From: Epithemia pelagica
Taxonomy: Eukaryota; Bacillariophyta; Bacillariophyceae; Surirellales; Surirellaceae
Reading direction: 5' to 3'
Length of the DNA stretch: 64,000 bases
Assembly: GCA_946965045.2 (NCBI GenBank)
Contig: OX337241.1
Location: forward strand, 434,001 to 498,000
Shown here: piece after piece, positions 11,473 through 22,002 of the stretch
How positions within the stretch are numbered: position 1 is the stretch's first letter
Layout: each line of letters starts with the position of its first letter
Program-made: the position numbers and the translations under genes
The notes under the pieces: model-generated
The model's input: only the letters and a program-made list of their open reading frames with translations
Databases searched by the model: none
What the model was told of the DNA's origin: nothing

Positions 11473-12006
11473 ATGTCGTCGAAGTGTCCTGGATTCATCC
11501 ATCACCCTGGTAATATGCCCACCATGGGGACTTCACCATTTCGGATGAAAACACTTGTGGCTCACTGTCCACATCAATTCGTTGGTTGCTATGTCTTGGT
11601 CAGTGACTGTTTGCGAGTGAAACTTGACGTTATTAAAAAACATACGACTGCTGGTCACGTCGTGAACCAGGTAAAAAACTTCTTGGGTGTGTTTACAGAC
11701 CTTGCACATCTTTGCCGTATCGATAATTCCAAGCTGATCCCGAAGAACTCGTACGTCTTCAACGAGGATAGTGATGTGATTGATAACACCATCACGCTTG
11801 AGCTTGTGATGATGAAAGTTGACCAGGAGGCTTTGTCCCGCCACCTCTGGTACTGGTCAGAAGAAGACGAAGAATCTTTTGAGTCTTCCTTTGGTGAGAT
11901 GAATGAATCGGAAATTCGCGACACCAGCAATGAAGAAACTGGTAACAAGAACGATAACCAGAAGGAAGTTGAAGACTCTGCTGTTGACGGAAACAAGGAA
12001 GATTAG
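11473..12006 (+). CDS. hypothetical protein with acidic C-terminal tail
   Basis: Unrecognised. The open frame extends back to 11245, but that stretch is degenerate repeat, so the internal ATG at 11473 is preferred (about 177 residues). The middle part is compositionally normal. The last 50 residues are Glu/Asp/Asn/Ser-rich, beginning at 'WSEEDEESFESSFGEM'. An antisense frame over 11533-11844 is also open ('KMCKVCKHTQEVFYLVHDV'), so strand assignment is uncertain. The gene is divergent from the 10337-11205 gene, with about 270 bp between the two starts. Confidence 0.35.
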   Translation: MSSKCPGFIHHPGNMPTMGTSPFRMKTLVAHCPHQFVGCYVLVSDCLRVKLDVIKKHTTAGHVVNQVKNFLGVFTDLAHLCRIDNSKLIPKNSYVFNEDSDVIDNTITLELVMMKVDQEALSRHLWYWSEEDEESFESSFGEMNESEIRDTSNEETGNKNDNQKEVEDSAVDGNKED

Positions 12007-14270
12007 TAGATCACTTAGATTATATCTATAGTAGATTTGTTTCGATTCACGTTATCCCTATTTGTTGCTCTAGTAGTTATATATCCGAAAAATAGAGTTG
12101 TTAGCCGCATTGATGGCTACTTAGGACGACAATCAGTGTCGGCAAAACATACATTACTGCGAGAACAGAAACATCCGACGAGTAAACAATTTTGTCCGTC
12201 TTCTCTTGACGACCCAGTGCGAGCAACAAAGTCGTACACGCTCTCCATTTGGCCTTGGCCGCGCAACAACGGAACTTGAAAAAAAAATCGGAATCACCAA
12301 AATTTGCAATTGAAGAATATACCCCTCGATCATTGCCATCAGCAATCATGACTGTCGAAGGAAGGAACTCTGTGATCAAAAATACATGTTAACGTTTGTT
12401 GGGCGCCATTTGGTTTGAAAACACCATGGGCCATGTGGTGTAAAGAAAGTCGAATGCGGAGTACTTGCGGTCCCTCAAGAAGGTGGTGCCCTTTTTGAAA
12501 TGGGACAAGGGACAGTGGTGTCCAACTCATCAACCTAATACCACAATTGGGAAAATTATTGACGCGCGCGGCCAAGTGTGGTATTGTTCGAACCAAGATG
12601 TGACAAGGAGGCCAATGCCGGGGGTATTCAAGCTCTCATCACACAATTCCACAATCTCCTTCCAAACTTGAGAGACTTGTTGATGGGTCTTCGTCAGCTC
12701 CCTTGTGTGTTACCAAAATTAAGGTCCCTGGTCAAGGGATTTTGGCCGCCTAGAACAAATCTGGTGGGAGTGCCCTGCACGGTGTGACCGAATACATGTT
12801 TACGCCCGCCACCATGTTTGATGTCATTCACGAGATGCCGACGACCATCATGACGTCCAGGGTTTTACTGGCGACCGTTTGTTGGGTTTTACTTGCGACC
12901 GTTAGTTGGGCGTCATTTAGTTTCAAAACACCATGGGCCGTATGGTGAAAAGTAAACCGCATGCGGAAGACTTCTGGTCCCTCAAGAAGGTGGTGTTGAA
13001 ATGGTTTCCAAATCGATCGACAATCCCTCGAACAAACATGGTATTCTTCTTGTTGCTCGTGTCTTGCTTAGGTAGGGAAATGATAACCAGTTCTCGATGA
13101 TACCCATAATATCTGTCTCAAGAAAACCTCCTTTGAACGACTGCGCTTCTGCACATGAGAATGTCCAATTCCACCAAGAATCCTTGGTTCCTCTCTCTCT
13201 CTATCTATTTCTTCGTTCGTGAATCCCAATCGATCGATAATCACTCGAACAAACATGGTATTCTTCTTGTTGCTCGTGTCTTATGCCGTTTTACTGGCGA
13301 CCGTTTTGTTGGGCGCCATTTGGTTTGAAAACACCATGGGCCGTTTGGTGAAAAGCAAACCGCATTCGCCAATGGTTTCCCAATCGATCGACAATCCCTC
13401 GAACAAACATGGTATTCTTCTTGTTGCTCGTGTCGTATGCCGATACGCTACTGGCGTCGTTTGTTGGGTGGCCAGCTTATGTAGGGAAATGATAACCTGT
13501 CTCAAGAAAACCTCCTTTGAACGACTGCGCTTCTGCACATAAGAATTCTTGGTTCCTCTCTCTCTCTTCGTTCGTGAATCCCAATCAATCGACAATCCCT
13601 CGAACAAACATGCTCTCTCTCTCTTCGTTCGGGAATCCCAATCGATCGACAATCACTCGAACAAACATGGTATTCTTCTTGTTGCTCGTGTCTTATGCCG
13701 ATACGTTATGTAGGGAAATGATAACCTGTTCTCGATAGGCCAGCCCTGATGTAGCTGTTCTACGTTGGTGATTGTACGGGAGCAGTTTTAAGGCATGAAC
13801 TCCCCACTCCCCACTCCCCACTCCCTATGTTCGTTCTGCTTCCACCTGACGACGAATGGTTATGGGAAGCATGGCACAGAACACTCTCCACGAACGTTAC
13901 AGGAGAGAACGCAGGCCCGATACCGAAAATATAACGCCCCAAACAAGCATTCAATGTAAAAGTCCTGTTTCAGTCATAAACAGATGGTTGGGAGTATTAC
14001 ATTAATACCAAAGATATGCTTAGGGAAATACCATACTCACAGATTACGCGGTTGACGGTGCACCCCAAAATCATACCATGACTCACCATTAAACTATTTG
14101 TAGCTGTATATATATAACGGTTTCAACAACGCTCCTTTTCTCTCATTTGTACTGCTTCTGCTATTCTGCATCCGTTGACAGAACAGCTGGTCATTCTGGG
14201 AAGTTCCACCCCAGACCCCAAAGCCTTCGGCCTACCCATCACGTTCATACTGAACTTAGACGAATTCAAC
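12007..14270. repeat. gene-poor block of dispersed short repeats
   Basis: No credible gene. Two repeat modules recur. Module A begins TTGTTGGGCGCCATTTGGTT and continues to a 'caccatgggcc' phrase; it occurs near 12397, 12895 (diverged) and 13308. Module B is built on CGAACAAACATGGTATTCTT and is followed by TTGTTGCTCGTGTC; it occurs near 13024, 13246, 13401 and 13658, with a shortened form near 13600. A phrase containing 'GTAGGGAAATGATAACC' also recurs near 13070, 13480 and 13710. Their order suggests a decayed array. 13740-14270 shows nothing beyond AT-rich sequence. Confidence 0.7.
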
Positions 14271-14480
14271 GCATCCGGGTCCTTAATGTTCTTCATCCTT
14301 TTGTGTCTTGTGTCTTGTGTCTTGTGTCTAGGGTTGGGGGAATCTGGCAGGGGGAATTCCTCGCCCCATGGGAATGGGAATTCCCGTTCCCAATTCCCGT
14401 CGACGCCAAAAAGTCGTTGGGAATTCCCAAGTGCGACTGCCTACATTATAGTGCGATTTTAAGTTTGTGATACGATTATG
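14271..14480. repeat. 210-bp repeat, copy 1 (GGGAATTCCC-rich)
   Basis: Nearly identical (one difference seen) to 20225-20434. It contains four GTGTCTT-type units and a cluster of overlapping palindromes (GGGAATTCC, CCCATGGG, GGGAATTCCC) that could fold into hairpins. The same style of palindrome cluster appears at 26618-26690. No flanking target duplication was seen. Copy 1 ends exactly where FadH homology begins. Confidence 0.85.
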
Positions 14481-15595
14481 CCCATGAATTGGGCCATGAC
14501 GTGGTCGTCTACGACAAGGACGGTCGGATTGGTGGACAATTTCAAATGGCCCAACAAATTCCCGGCAAGGAGGAATTTACCGAAACCCTCCGTTACTTTG
14601 AGACACTCTTGCACAAGCCCCCGACGACGACAACGACGACGCCCAATAATGACGACAACACGAACGACACGAACAATCGTCCCGGATCGATTGAGGTACG
14701 ATTGAATACGTACTTGACGGCGGCCCAAATGGACGCTGACATGACGGTCGACGTGTGGATTGATGCCACGGGCGTGGAACCACGCAATCCACACATTCCC
14801 GGACAAGACCAAGCGCCCAATGTCGTCACGTACATTGATGTCTTGAAACATCACGTACCTGTCGGTCAGCGTGTCGCCCTCATTGGAGCCGGCGGCATTG
14901 GCTTTGATGTCGCCGAATACTTGTTGCATCATTCGGCAGCGGATCATGATACGACAGTCACGGCACCGGCCGATGTGGATCCACAAACCTTTTGGAAGAC
15001 GTGGGGAATTGATACCAGTTTGCAAACGCGAGGAGGATTGGTTTCGTCCTCCGACGACGACAAGAACCAGAACAACGAGACGGCCTCCTCGTCGCCGCAA
15101 CCACAACGACAATTGTACTTGTTGCAACGGAAAACGTCCAAATTGGGCAAGGGATTGGGGAAAACGACGGGATGGATTCATCGAACCACCTTGAAACAAT
15201 CGGGGGCCGTGGAAATGATTGCCGGTGCCACCTACAACGAAATTGACCAACAAGGCCGATTGCACATTTCCATTGCCGACCCAAAGAACAAGACCACCAA
15301 GACGAATCGAGTTTTGGACGTGGATACCATTGTCCTGTGTTCCGGACAAGTCGAACATACCACACTCCGAGACGAAGCGTCTCCCGCGTTGCGGCGACGC
15401 CTCTGTGCCATTGGTGGAGCCTTTCAGGCGGGGGAATTGGATGCCAAACGTGCCATTGACATGGGAACCCGGTTGGCCCACCAATTGCATACCCTCCACG
15501 CACAAGATACGGATGCTTCCACCTATGTTCATCCCGGACCACCACCACCGGGCGTGGAACAATCCATGTTTCAACTCTTGAGAAAACTCATGTAA
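14481..15595 (+). pseudogene. fadH-like: 2,4-dienoyl-CoA reductase (FadH-type) C-terminal fragment
   Basis: Open from ATG 14489, about 368 residues. It matches the C-terminal FAD/NADPH-binding half of FadH-type reductases, which reduce 2,4-dienoyl-CoA in unsaturated fatty-acid beta-oxidation: 'GHDVVVYDKDGRIGGQF', 'QIPGKEEFTETLRYFETLL', the Rossmann motif 'VALIGAGGIGFDVAEYL', 'GKTTGWIHRTTL' and a final 'AFQAGELDAKRAIDMGTRL'. The family is usually about 670 residues. The TIM-barrel/flavin domain, iron-sulphur cluster cysteines and first GxGxxG are all missing. Homology begins at 14481, immediately after the 210-bp repeat, and an in-frame TGA lies just upstream. There are Thr/Asn-rich and acidic insertions at about residues 44-62 and 188-205. 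This looks like a rearrangement-truncated gene whose remaining part is uncorrupted. Confidence 0.85.
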
Positions 15596-15708
15596 CACGT
15601 GTCTCAACCAACACAGGGGGGAGAAACTACCGTTTGTGTGAGAGATAACAAATAATACTAGATACGAGTCCATCTATTCCAAATAGCATCGATATCGTTT
15701 CTTGTACA

Positions 15709-18571
15709 CTACACAGCAAATGCCAAGGCAGCATTGGCGACATGTTGATGATCCATGACAGGCTGCTGCACTTCCTCCTGTACATCACCAACCACCAAGG
15801 AACTGACACTCATTTTGGTATTGCCCGTTCCACTCGACAGTTTTACAATCACACTCGTGTCGTCACTGGGAAACAATTGGGCGGTCAATGGGGTATCGTC
15901 CTCTTCCTCTTCTGAATTCTCGTTGCAGTCTGATTCTTCCACAACCTCCGTGTTGTTGTGAACTTTTTCGGTCACAACAAGCGTGGCGTCCTGGTGTGGT
16001 TGCTTATCATGGTCGACCACATCGTCCGATTTGTTGTCCTCATGATCAATGCCGGAACACCCTTTTCTAATTTTGGAGTCGTACTTGTTGGCCAAGGACA
16101 ACATCAAGTGTCCGATATAAACTTGAATGAACAAGAGCAATCCCATGGCCAAGGAAAGAACAATGGTAAAGGTTTGCTTGGTGATATTGCCCATGTCGAA
16201 CCACTCCGAAAAGCTGTGCGCACCGAGTTTCCACGAGGCATCGGCTCCTGATCCACTTTGTGCCAAGACGGTAGCCACCATACCAATCACGGCGAGCTTG
16301 CAGACGATAAACATCCATCCCGATACCCGACAGAGAGGTGGCCACCAAGGCCGATGAGCATAGCCAAAATTCTTGAGCAACAATGTCAAGTAAAAGGGTT
16401 GTTCCGTCACTGCCATGAGTGTCAATTGCATTCCCACCTTGACACAAACTACAAACCCAAAGGTCGAATTGGCCGTGGCGTAAATGAAAATGACCAAGAG
16501 AACCGCCACTGAATGGTGTAACACAACCGTCCATCGAATTTGAATGCGATAAAAGAGCTCCACCAAGTACAACAAGGATTGTACCAGTATCATGCATCGG
16601 GCCAACTTCCATGTTTCTTGTCCCGTTGCCGCGTCATAGGTATCCGTCGCAGGAAAGGTACGGATGACTTCCGTCAACACAATCGGCAATGCGACCAAAC
16701 TGAAGACGAGATGAATGACATAAATGGTAGTATTCCGACGTTCCCGTTCGGAATCAATGCGTTGGATACAAGGCCATTGCGACACGATAAAACCACTGGC
16801 AAAAATGAAAATGACAATTGTCTGAGCAGGAATTTCCGGAGACGCAAATGTCGTTTTCGGCAATTGCACTTGATCACGAATCACCAATTCACAATTACTT
16901 TCATCTGCCATTGGCTGATAAAAGCTATCTGCATTGGGCTCAAACTGTGCGAACTCGTACTCCAAAGTTTCCGGAAGGCGACCATCGGACAATCCCATGT
17001 AGCATCCCAAAAATGGATCTCCGTCCTTCATCATGTATCCCACTGCATAATCCACATTGGGAAGTTCAGGAGCTATACCCAAAACCAATACACACATTTC
17101 GTCATTCATCGACCACCCTCCAACAATGTCACGATCGGGCAAGGGACGGTAGCTACAGGTTACAATCAAAGTATCTCCGGGCAGGAGTTTCCACAAATCC
17201 CATGTCGGTGCTTCCGCATCAAAGTCGTACATATCATACTGAACGACGTTTGCAATGTGAACACCATTGCGAATGAGTTTGACTTGAGCTTGATATCCAG
17301 CAACTTCGTTCATATGCACATGGGACGAAAATACTTGGACGCCTTTTGTTGGTATAATGGCTCGTGTCGCATCCGATGAGATTTGAAACGACAAGGACAG
17401 TTTGCAACGGTGGTTCCACCCACAGACGTAATCCCACCGAGTCATCTTCAATATCCGAACCATCAGAGTTGTCATAGTGGACCATGAGGACGTATAGACC
17501 CTGACGAAGCGGAATATGAACGGATGCTGGAGTTTCGATAATACCAGAACCGGCTTGGGTGAAATGGCGCTCGCACGATTGAGGGACATAATCCATACAA
17601 TTCGAAACGACAACACCGTCCTCAAACAGCGATGGATCAAGAGCTTCGGGATCTCTGCAATGGTATACCACTTGATGATGCAGGTAGGATGGATACGTCG
17701 ATGAATCCATACCAGCAGTATTTCCACTCCATGCGACTTGAACAGCAATTAAATTCAAATCAAGAGGCATGGAAAAGGCGGCGCAACGATGAGCTATGGT
17801 CTCGCTGGAGCTCACAGTTGTATTCATCAGCTGGACGTCTATAGCAAATGGTGCAGTCGATGTCATAGGATTGCCATGGAAACGGACACCAGGACTCAGA
17901 AAGCTTGAAGAACTAACGCTGTCGGGTTGGCCATCGGTGGCAGAGTCTTCTTCAGGGATATCTGGTAACACTAGCTTCCTAGCAGTCAATAAGTCTTCAT
18001 CCACGAAAAGGTTCACCAATGCCTTGCCATACTGGGGACCATGATATTGGATATCTCCTGTTTCTGGATCGGTGGGACCTGAAGCACAGATGATGTATCT
18101 CTTTGTGGCCACTGTAATGCTCATATCATCTTTATCACACGTTTCCAGTCGTCTTCTCAATAAGGCGCGTATCCTATCTTGATCATCGACATATGCTTGC
18201 AATAGTTCGACGTTCTGCAAGACATCCAGTTCTGGTTTCTCGTAGTCTTGAGAGTAACGGTCATCGACTTCGAAACCGTTGTCAATATTAATCCTTCGGA
18301 CCATCATGATATCGGCACCTCGCATGCCACGTGTTCCGGACAAGCCCAGTCCTACCCAATCAGCTCCAGGGACACTTCGAACCGCAAAAGTTGCTTGTTG
18401 GGCTTCTCGATCAATCGTCCATTCGACATCGGAACATCCAGTTCCCTCCACCTCCACTCGCCGCTCCAGTCCAAACTCATTCTTTGTTGAGGTCGATGCG
18501 ACTGAAGATGAGCATAGAGCGTGGGTCAACAACAAAAACAGAGCTTTTACTCTCCTGCCTTTTGGCCACAT
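15709..18571 (-). pseudogene. DOMON / copper type-II monooxygenase / TLC-like membrane protein, copy 1 (frameshifted)
   Basis: Signal peptide from the ATG at 18571 ('KALFLLLTHALCSS'), then a DOMON-like domain ('ADWVGLGLSGTRGMRGADIM'), then both halves of a PHM/DBH-type copper monooxygenase: 'LHHQVVYHC', 'YVLMVHYDN', 'VFSSHVHMNEVAGYQ' and 'GDTLIVTCSYR...GGWS..DEMC'. The C-terminal membrane region has five or six helices and a TLC-like 'ELFYRIQIRWTVVLHH', followed by an acidic cytosolic tail. Compared with the paralogue at 36155-39108, 95 bp are missing near 17405, which shifts the frame between the two monooxygenase halves. The two frames are 18571-17234 and 17748-15709. Family members use ascorbate-derived electrons to hydroxylate small substrates; the substrate here is unknown. 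Probably non-functional unless the deletion is an assembly error. Confidence 0.8.
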
Positions 18572-18592
18572 TTCAGTTCGCAATTCGTGTGC

Positions 18593-18856
18593 TTGTCCAC
18601 TTGATGTGTTTCGACGACAGTCGAGAAGAGAATTTATGAACTGGGTGGGAGATTGAGCAAGCATTGCCCAAGGCAGATATCATGAATCATGAATCATGAC
18701 ATCACGTCACGACACCACGTGAAAATCCTTATCGCCAAATTGAGAGTGCGTGGTCGGTGGTGTCCATCAACACGTTGGATCCTATTGTCCACGTGGGTGA
18801 ACTGACGTCACATTCTTCATTCCAATGCCTACAGTGGCCAAACTCTTATTCTTAGC
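18593..18856. repeat. direct repeat copy 1: promoter of the DOMON/monooxygenase gene
   Basis: About 264 bp lying directly upstream of the minus-strand gene's start, repeated at 19098-19364 with very few differences (a 3-bp insertion near the far end of copy 2). Offset is about 505 bp. Confidence 0.9.
18700..18812 (-). promoter_or_regulatory. CRE (TGACGTCA) and two G-boxes (CACGTG) upstream of the DOMON gene
   Basis: TGACGTCA at 18803-18810, CACGTG at 18716-18721 and 18790-18795, and a CACGTCAC half-site at about 18703. These lie 145-240 bp upstream of the ATG at 18571. Palindromic CREs are bZIP-binding sites, and TGACGT/ACGTCA elements are known in diatoms as CO2/cAMP-responsive elements. 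A role here is inferred from sequence only. The same sites recur in the second repeat copy (TGACGTCA at 19308-19315). Confidence 0.5.
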
Positions 18857-18880
18857 TGATTCGCGAATGCGTTCATTTCC

Positions 18881-19105
18881 TTAACGCCATACGTAGGGAA
18901 GTTGTGATTGAGGGATCAATTGCCCAGAAGACACTGAACTATCGTCGTCGTCTTCATTTGGGTTGGGTGAGGCTTTTTTGGCTGGTGGAAGATGAGGTCT
19001 GTCGGTTTGTGTAACTGCTCGCGTATCATCCTGCATCGTTACTCTTTGTCTACCAATTGGCCGAGTGTTGTTGGGTTCCGTCGGAGGATTCTCTTGATTG
19101 TCCAC
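18881..19105 (-). CDS. small ORF between the promoter repeats, doubtful
   Basis: 74 codons, hydrophilic and Pro/Asn/Asp-rich, with an acidic cluster 'NEDDDDSSVSSGQ'. It resembles a disordered N-terminus but has no recognisable domain. It starts a few bases inside the second repeat copy, in the same orientation as the DOMON gene. It may be a first exon or a chance frame. Confidence 0.2.
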   Translation of the reverse strand: MDNQENPPTEPNNTRPIGRQRVTMQDDTRAVTQTDRPHLPPAKKASPNPNEDDDDSSVSSGQLIPQSQLPYVWR

Positions 19106-19364
19106 TTGATGTGTTTCGACGACAGTCGAGAAGAGAATTTATGAACTGGGTGGGAGATTGAGCAAGCATTGCCCAAGGCAGATATCATGAATCATGAATC
19201 ATGACATCACGTCACGACACCACGTGAAAATCCTTATCGCCAAATTGAGAGTGCGTGGTCGGTGGTGTCCATCAACACGTTGGATCCTATTGTCCACGTG
19301 GGTGAACTGACGTCACATTCTTCATTCTAATGATGCCTACAGTGGCCAAACTCTTATTGTTAGC
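19098..19364. repeat. direct repeat copy 2, abutting the NUMT
   Basis: Second copy of the promoter segment at 18593-18856. Its far end (CTCTTATTGTTAGC) is immediately followed by mitochondrial sequence. Confidence 0.9.
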
Positions 19365-19617
19365 AAATGGAGCTTCAATGTTTTTTATTATTGTATATAT
19401 GCATTTATTTCGTGGGCTCTATTATGGATCATATATTGAACCGCGTGAATATATATGGTCATCGGGTGTAATTATTTTATTATTAATGATGGGAACTGCA
19501 TTTACTGGTTATGTTTTACCTTGGGGTCAAATGAGTTTTTCGGGAGCGACTGTAATAACAAGTATGCTATCAATTTTACCAAAAGGTCAAATTATCGTTG
19601 AATGGTTATGGGGTGGC
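19363..19617 (+). other. cob (fragment): NUMT: nuclear copy of mitochondrial cytochrome b (cob) fragment
   Basis: About 255 bp, clearly AT-richer than the neighbourhood, translating without stops into the conserved cytochrome b segment around helices B and C and the Qo region: '[20 protein letters not shown]', '[19 protein letters not shown]', '[19 protein letters not shown]', ending 'IVEWLWGG'. The invariant Trp in 'FWGATV' reads Ser here, which fits a decaying nuclear copy. Both boundaries are sharp, with the promoter repeat on the left and unrelated GC-richer sequence on the right. Confidence 0.93.
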
Positions 19618-19986
19618 AAATTCCAGAATCCTTGGAATCTCCTCCAGCAGCTGGTCTCATTTTCAACAACACACCCACAGTATTCTTATTTTTATTTGGA
19701 ACACTGTGGTCTATTGGAATGCACAAACCACAAAGGTGATGGAGCATTGGATGTACCACAATGGTCGTCTCACCCCGTGTCTGATGGTGCTCAGTGTCCT
19801 GCTAAGTCACTTGTTGGTGCCGTGGATCGACTCCTTGAGAACCTGGATCCGTGTCGTCACACGACGGACCATCCGAATCCCTTTGTGGCACTGCACATGG
19901 AGGATCCCACAACTGACTTGCATCTCGTCAAACAAGCCTATCGCAAACTCTTCCTCCTCTATCATCCGGATTTTTATTCCGAGTAG
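19618..19986 (+). pseudogene. J-domain (DnaJ-like) fragment fused in frame to the NUMT
   Basis: The frame that reads through the NUMT continues to a stop at 19986. Its last 40 residues resemble helices I-II of a J domain with the HPD tripeptide ('[20 protein letters not shown]', then '[12 protein letters not shown]'). Helices III-IV and any further domains are absent. The intervening part (19630-19860) shows hydrophobic stretches in other frames, suggesting it comes from a frame-shifted membrane J-protein. The chimeric ORF 19330-19986 is 218 codons and starts in the promoter repeat. A functional product is unlikely but cannot be excluded. Confidence 0.5.
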
Positions 19987-20224
19987 TTGTGTAGTCTATA
20001 AAAAGACGTTTCGCCTGTACTAGAGAAGTACCTCCCAAAGTCCGACCATTTCCAAGAGATATCATAATAGATGAGGAACCAACGACGAGCACTTCTCCTT
20101 TTGTCTCGTTCGAGTTTGTCAAACGGCAATCAACTCCTCATCGACTCTCGGGGCTGCTGTGAGTATGACGTACCTGCATGGAGTCGTTCTTGGGTCGCTG
20201 AAAGATCCCGATAGAAAATTCAAA

Positions 20225-20434
20225 GCATCCGGGTCCTTAATGTTCTTCATCCTTTTGTGTCTTGTGTCTTGTGTCTTGTGTCTAGGGTTGGGGGAATCTG
20301 GCAGGGGGAATTCCTCGCCCCATGGGAATGGGAATTCCCGTTCCCAATTCCCGTCGACGCCAAAAAGTCGATGGGAATTCCCAAGTGCGACTGCCTACAT
20401 TATAGTGCGATTTTAAGTTTGTGATACGATTATG
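20225..20434. repeat. 210-bp repeat, copy 2
   Basis: One base different from 14271-14480 by eye, same orientation. Flanks differ from copy 1. The 166 bp from here to the LTR hold no gene. Confidence 0.85.
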
Positions 20435-20600
20435 CGCGTCAAAAGGTGTCGAAGATATCTTTGAATGATTGTGGATGCCAAATATCTTTTGTAGTTTGAA
20501 AGCACAAAGTCCCACATCAAAGAAAGAAATGGATACTGCTGGTTGAGTGAGTCGACCGACTTAGAGTTGGAGCGTCTCTGAAGGACAACGATGCGGAGAT

Positions 20601-21060
20601 TGTTCAAATACTGTACGCAAGGGCATAACTACACGTGGGGGACAATGGGGACAGAGACAGAATTCCCATGACACAACATGCCCAACGCATCATTGAACCG
20701 CCGCCTCTCACAAATCACAACGCAAATCAACAAAGACGAACGACGCATCTCAACATGGGATTTGGACGACGGCTATGTAACACTCATGCCGCTCTAAACA
20801 ACGACTCCCATGGCCAGAGCAATAACGGTACTGGCTCCGAAGTAAGCGGACGCCACTTAGGGAGCCACGAATCCCAGAATAGGCAGCAAGGTCGTCCATA
20901 AACAATTGGGACCGCCAATTTGGTCGATCAACGCACCAATCTACGAGTTAACGCTCAACGCATGAGCAGGAGCGATTCATAGCTTGCACACGATAATCTA
21001 GAAACACACAATTTTGCAAAAGAGCTCTTTTTTGTTACTCGACAGTAGTGAAAAACAACA
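20601..21060 (+). repeat. 5' LTR
   Basis: 460 bp, TGTTCAAATA...AAAAACAACA. Two differences from the 3' LTR were seen (T/C near 20676 and one near 21032). The sequence directly after it (CGCTTCCTCTGCG) should hold the primer-binding site, but I do not recognise the tRNA. Confidence 0.95.
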
Positions 21061-21101
21061 CGCTTCCTCTGCGCTGTAAACAGCATCTCTGATCGTCGAC
21101 C

Positions 21102-21915
21102 ATGGCTTTTGCAATCTCTCCCGCTAACGCCAACGCGAACAACGTAATCAACTTTACGACCGCGGCAGGCTCGAAGTTATACAAGCAAGCGACGACAGGA
21201 CTTTTTGATGGCGGAGATCTCTACGATCTCCATGCGGAGGGACTCAAGATTTTCCTCGATTCGTTTCAAGATCGCATCGTCGAGCAATCTTGGACTAGCA
21301 CATTCTCCATTCCGGAACATATCGTGGTCCCTCCTGCAGCAGGACCAGCTCCTCCAGCTGCTCCTACTCATCTCCTTACTCAAGCCTACGGACGAGTTTC
21401 CCTTCGACAAGTGCGCGACTACGTGGACAGCTTCCTCGGACAGAATCGCATCACGCAGAACTCCTACATGTCCTACATGTGTCTCATGGCATCGTTAAAC
21501 GAAGAAGCGAGGGCACAAGTCAATCTCCGACGCGACGAATTCATCGTGGACAACAAGGGTGTCGGGCCATTGCTCCTCAAGGTCATCATTTCCTTGGCTT
21601 ATGTGGATACCGAAGCGACCGTAATGGTGCTACGCCAGCGTCTGTCGGACCTTCACATCCATATCGCAGACTTCAACGGAGACATTATCAAGTTCAACTC
21701 GTACGTGAAAGAAACATTGCAGGGCCTAAGTGCACGTGGGGAACGGACCCTCGACCTCCTCCCGAACCTATTCAAGGCATATGAAACGGTGAACGACGAG
21801 AACTTTCTGGAAATGATCAGGCGTCGTAAGAAAAGAAGGAACCACCCCGGCACTCCGTTTGGCAAATGCTTTGGCTGATCTCCCTGCCCAAGAAGAGTCC
21901 TCGGATGAAGAATGA
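21102..21915 (+). CDS. gag: copia gag (capsid-like), frameshifted near its end
   Basis: The start ATG is at 21102 in a CCATGG context. The uninterrupted frame runs to 21878 (258 codons). After about 21835 the neighbouring frame looks like the intended continuation ('TTPALRLANALADLPAQEES', ending in an acidic tail and stop near 21915). No CCHC zinc knuckle is visible. The sequence is mostly helical, with a Pro/Ala-rich linker around residues 75-90 that resembles UBN2/retrotrans_gag-like copia capsids. Confidence 0.7.
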
Positions 21916-22002
21916 CAACCAGACCTGAGGTCACTCCTCGGGCTGTTCACCAAGACTTTCGAACAGCTCATCTATATCTTACTAGCGACAACAACTCTTT
22001 AC

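Noticed and set aside
14459-15673. 404-codon minus-strand ORF opposite FadH
   Set aside because: Antisense of a clear flavoprotein sequence. Arg/Gly/Val-rich nonsense composition.
20635-20901. 88-codon ORF in the LTR (also 26025-26291)
   Set aside because: Identical in both LTRs, low information, no domain. A chance frame in a regulatory repeat.
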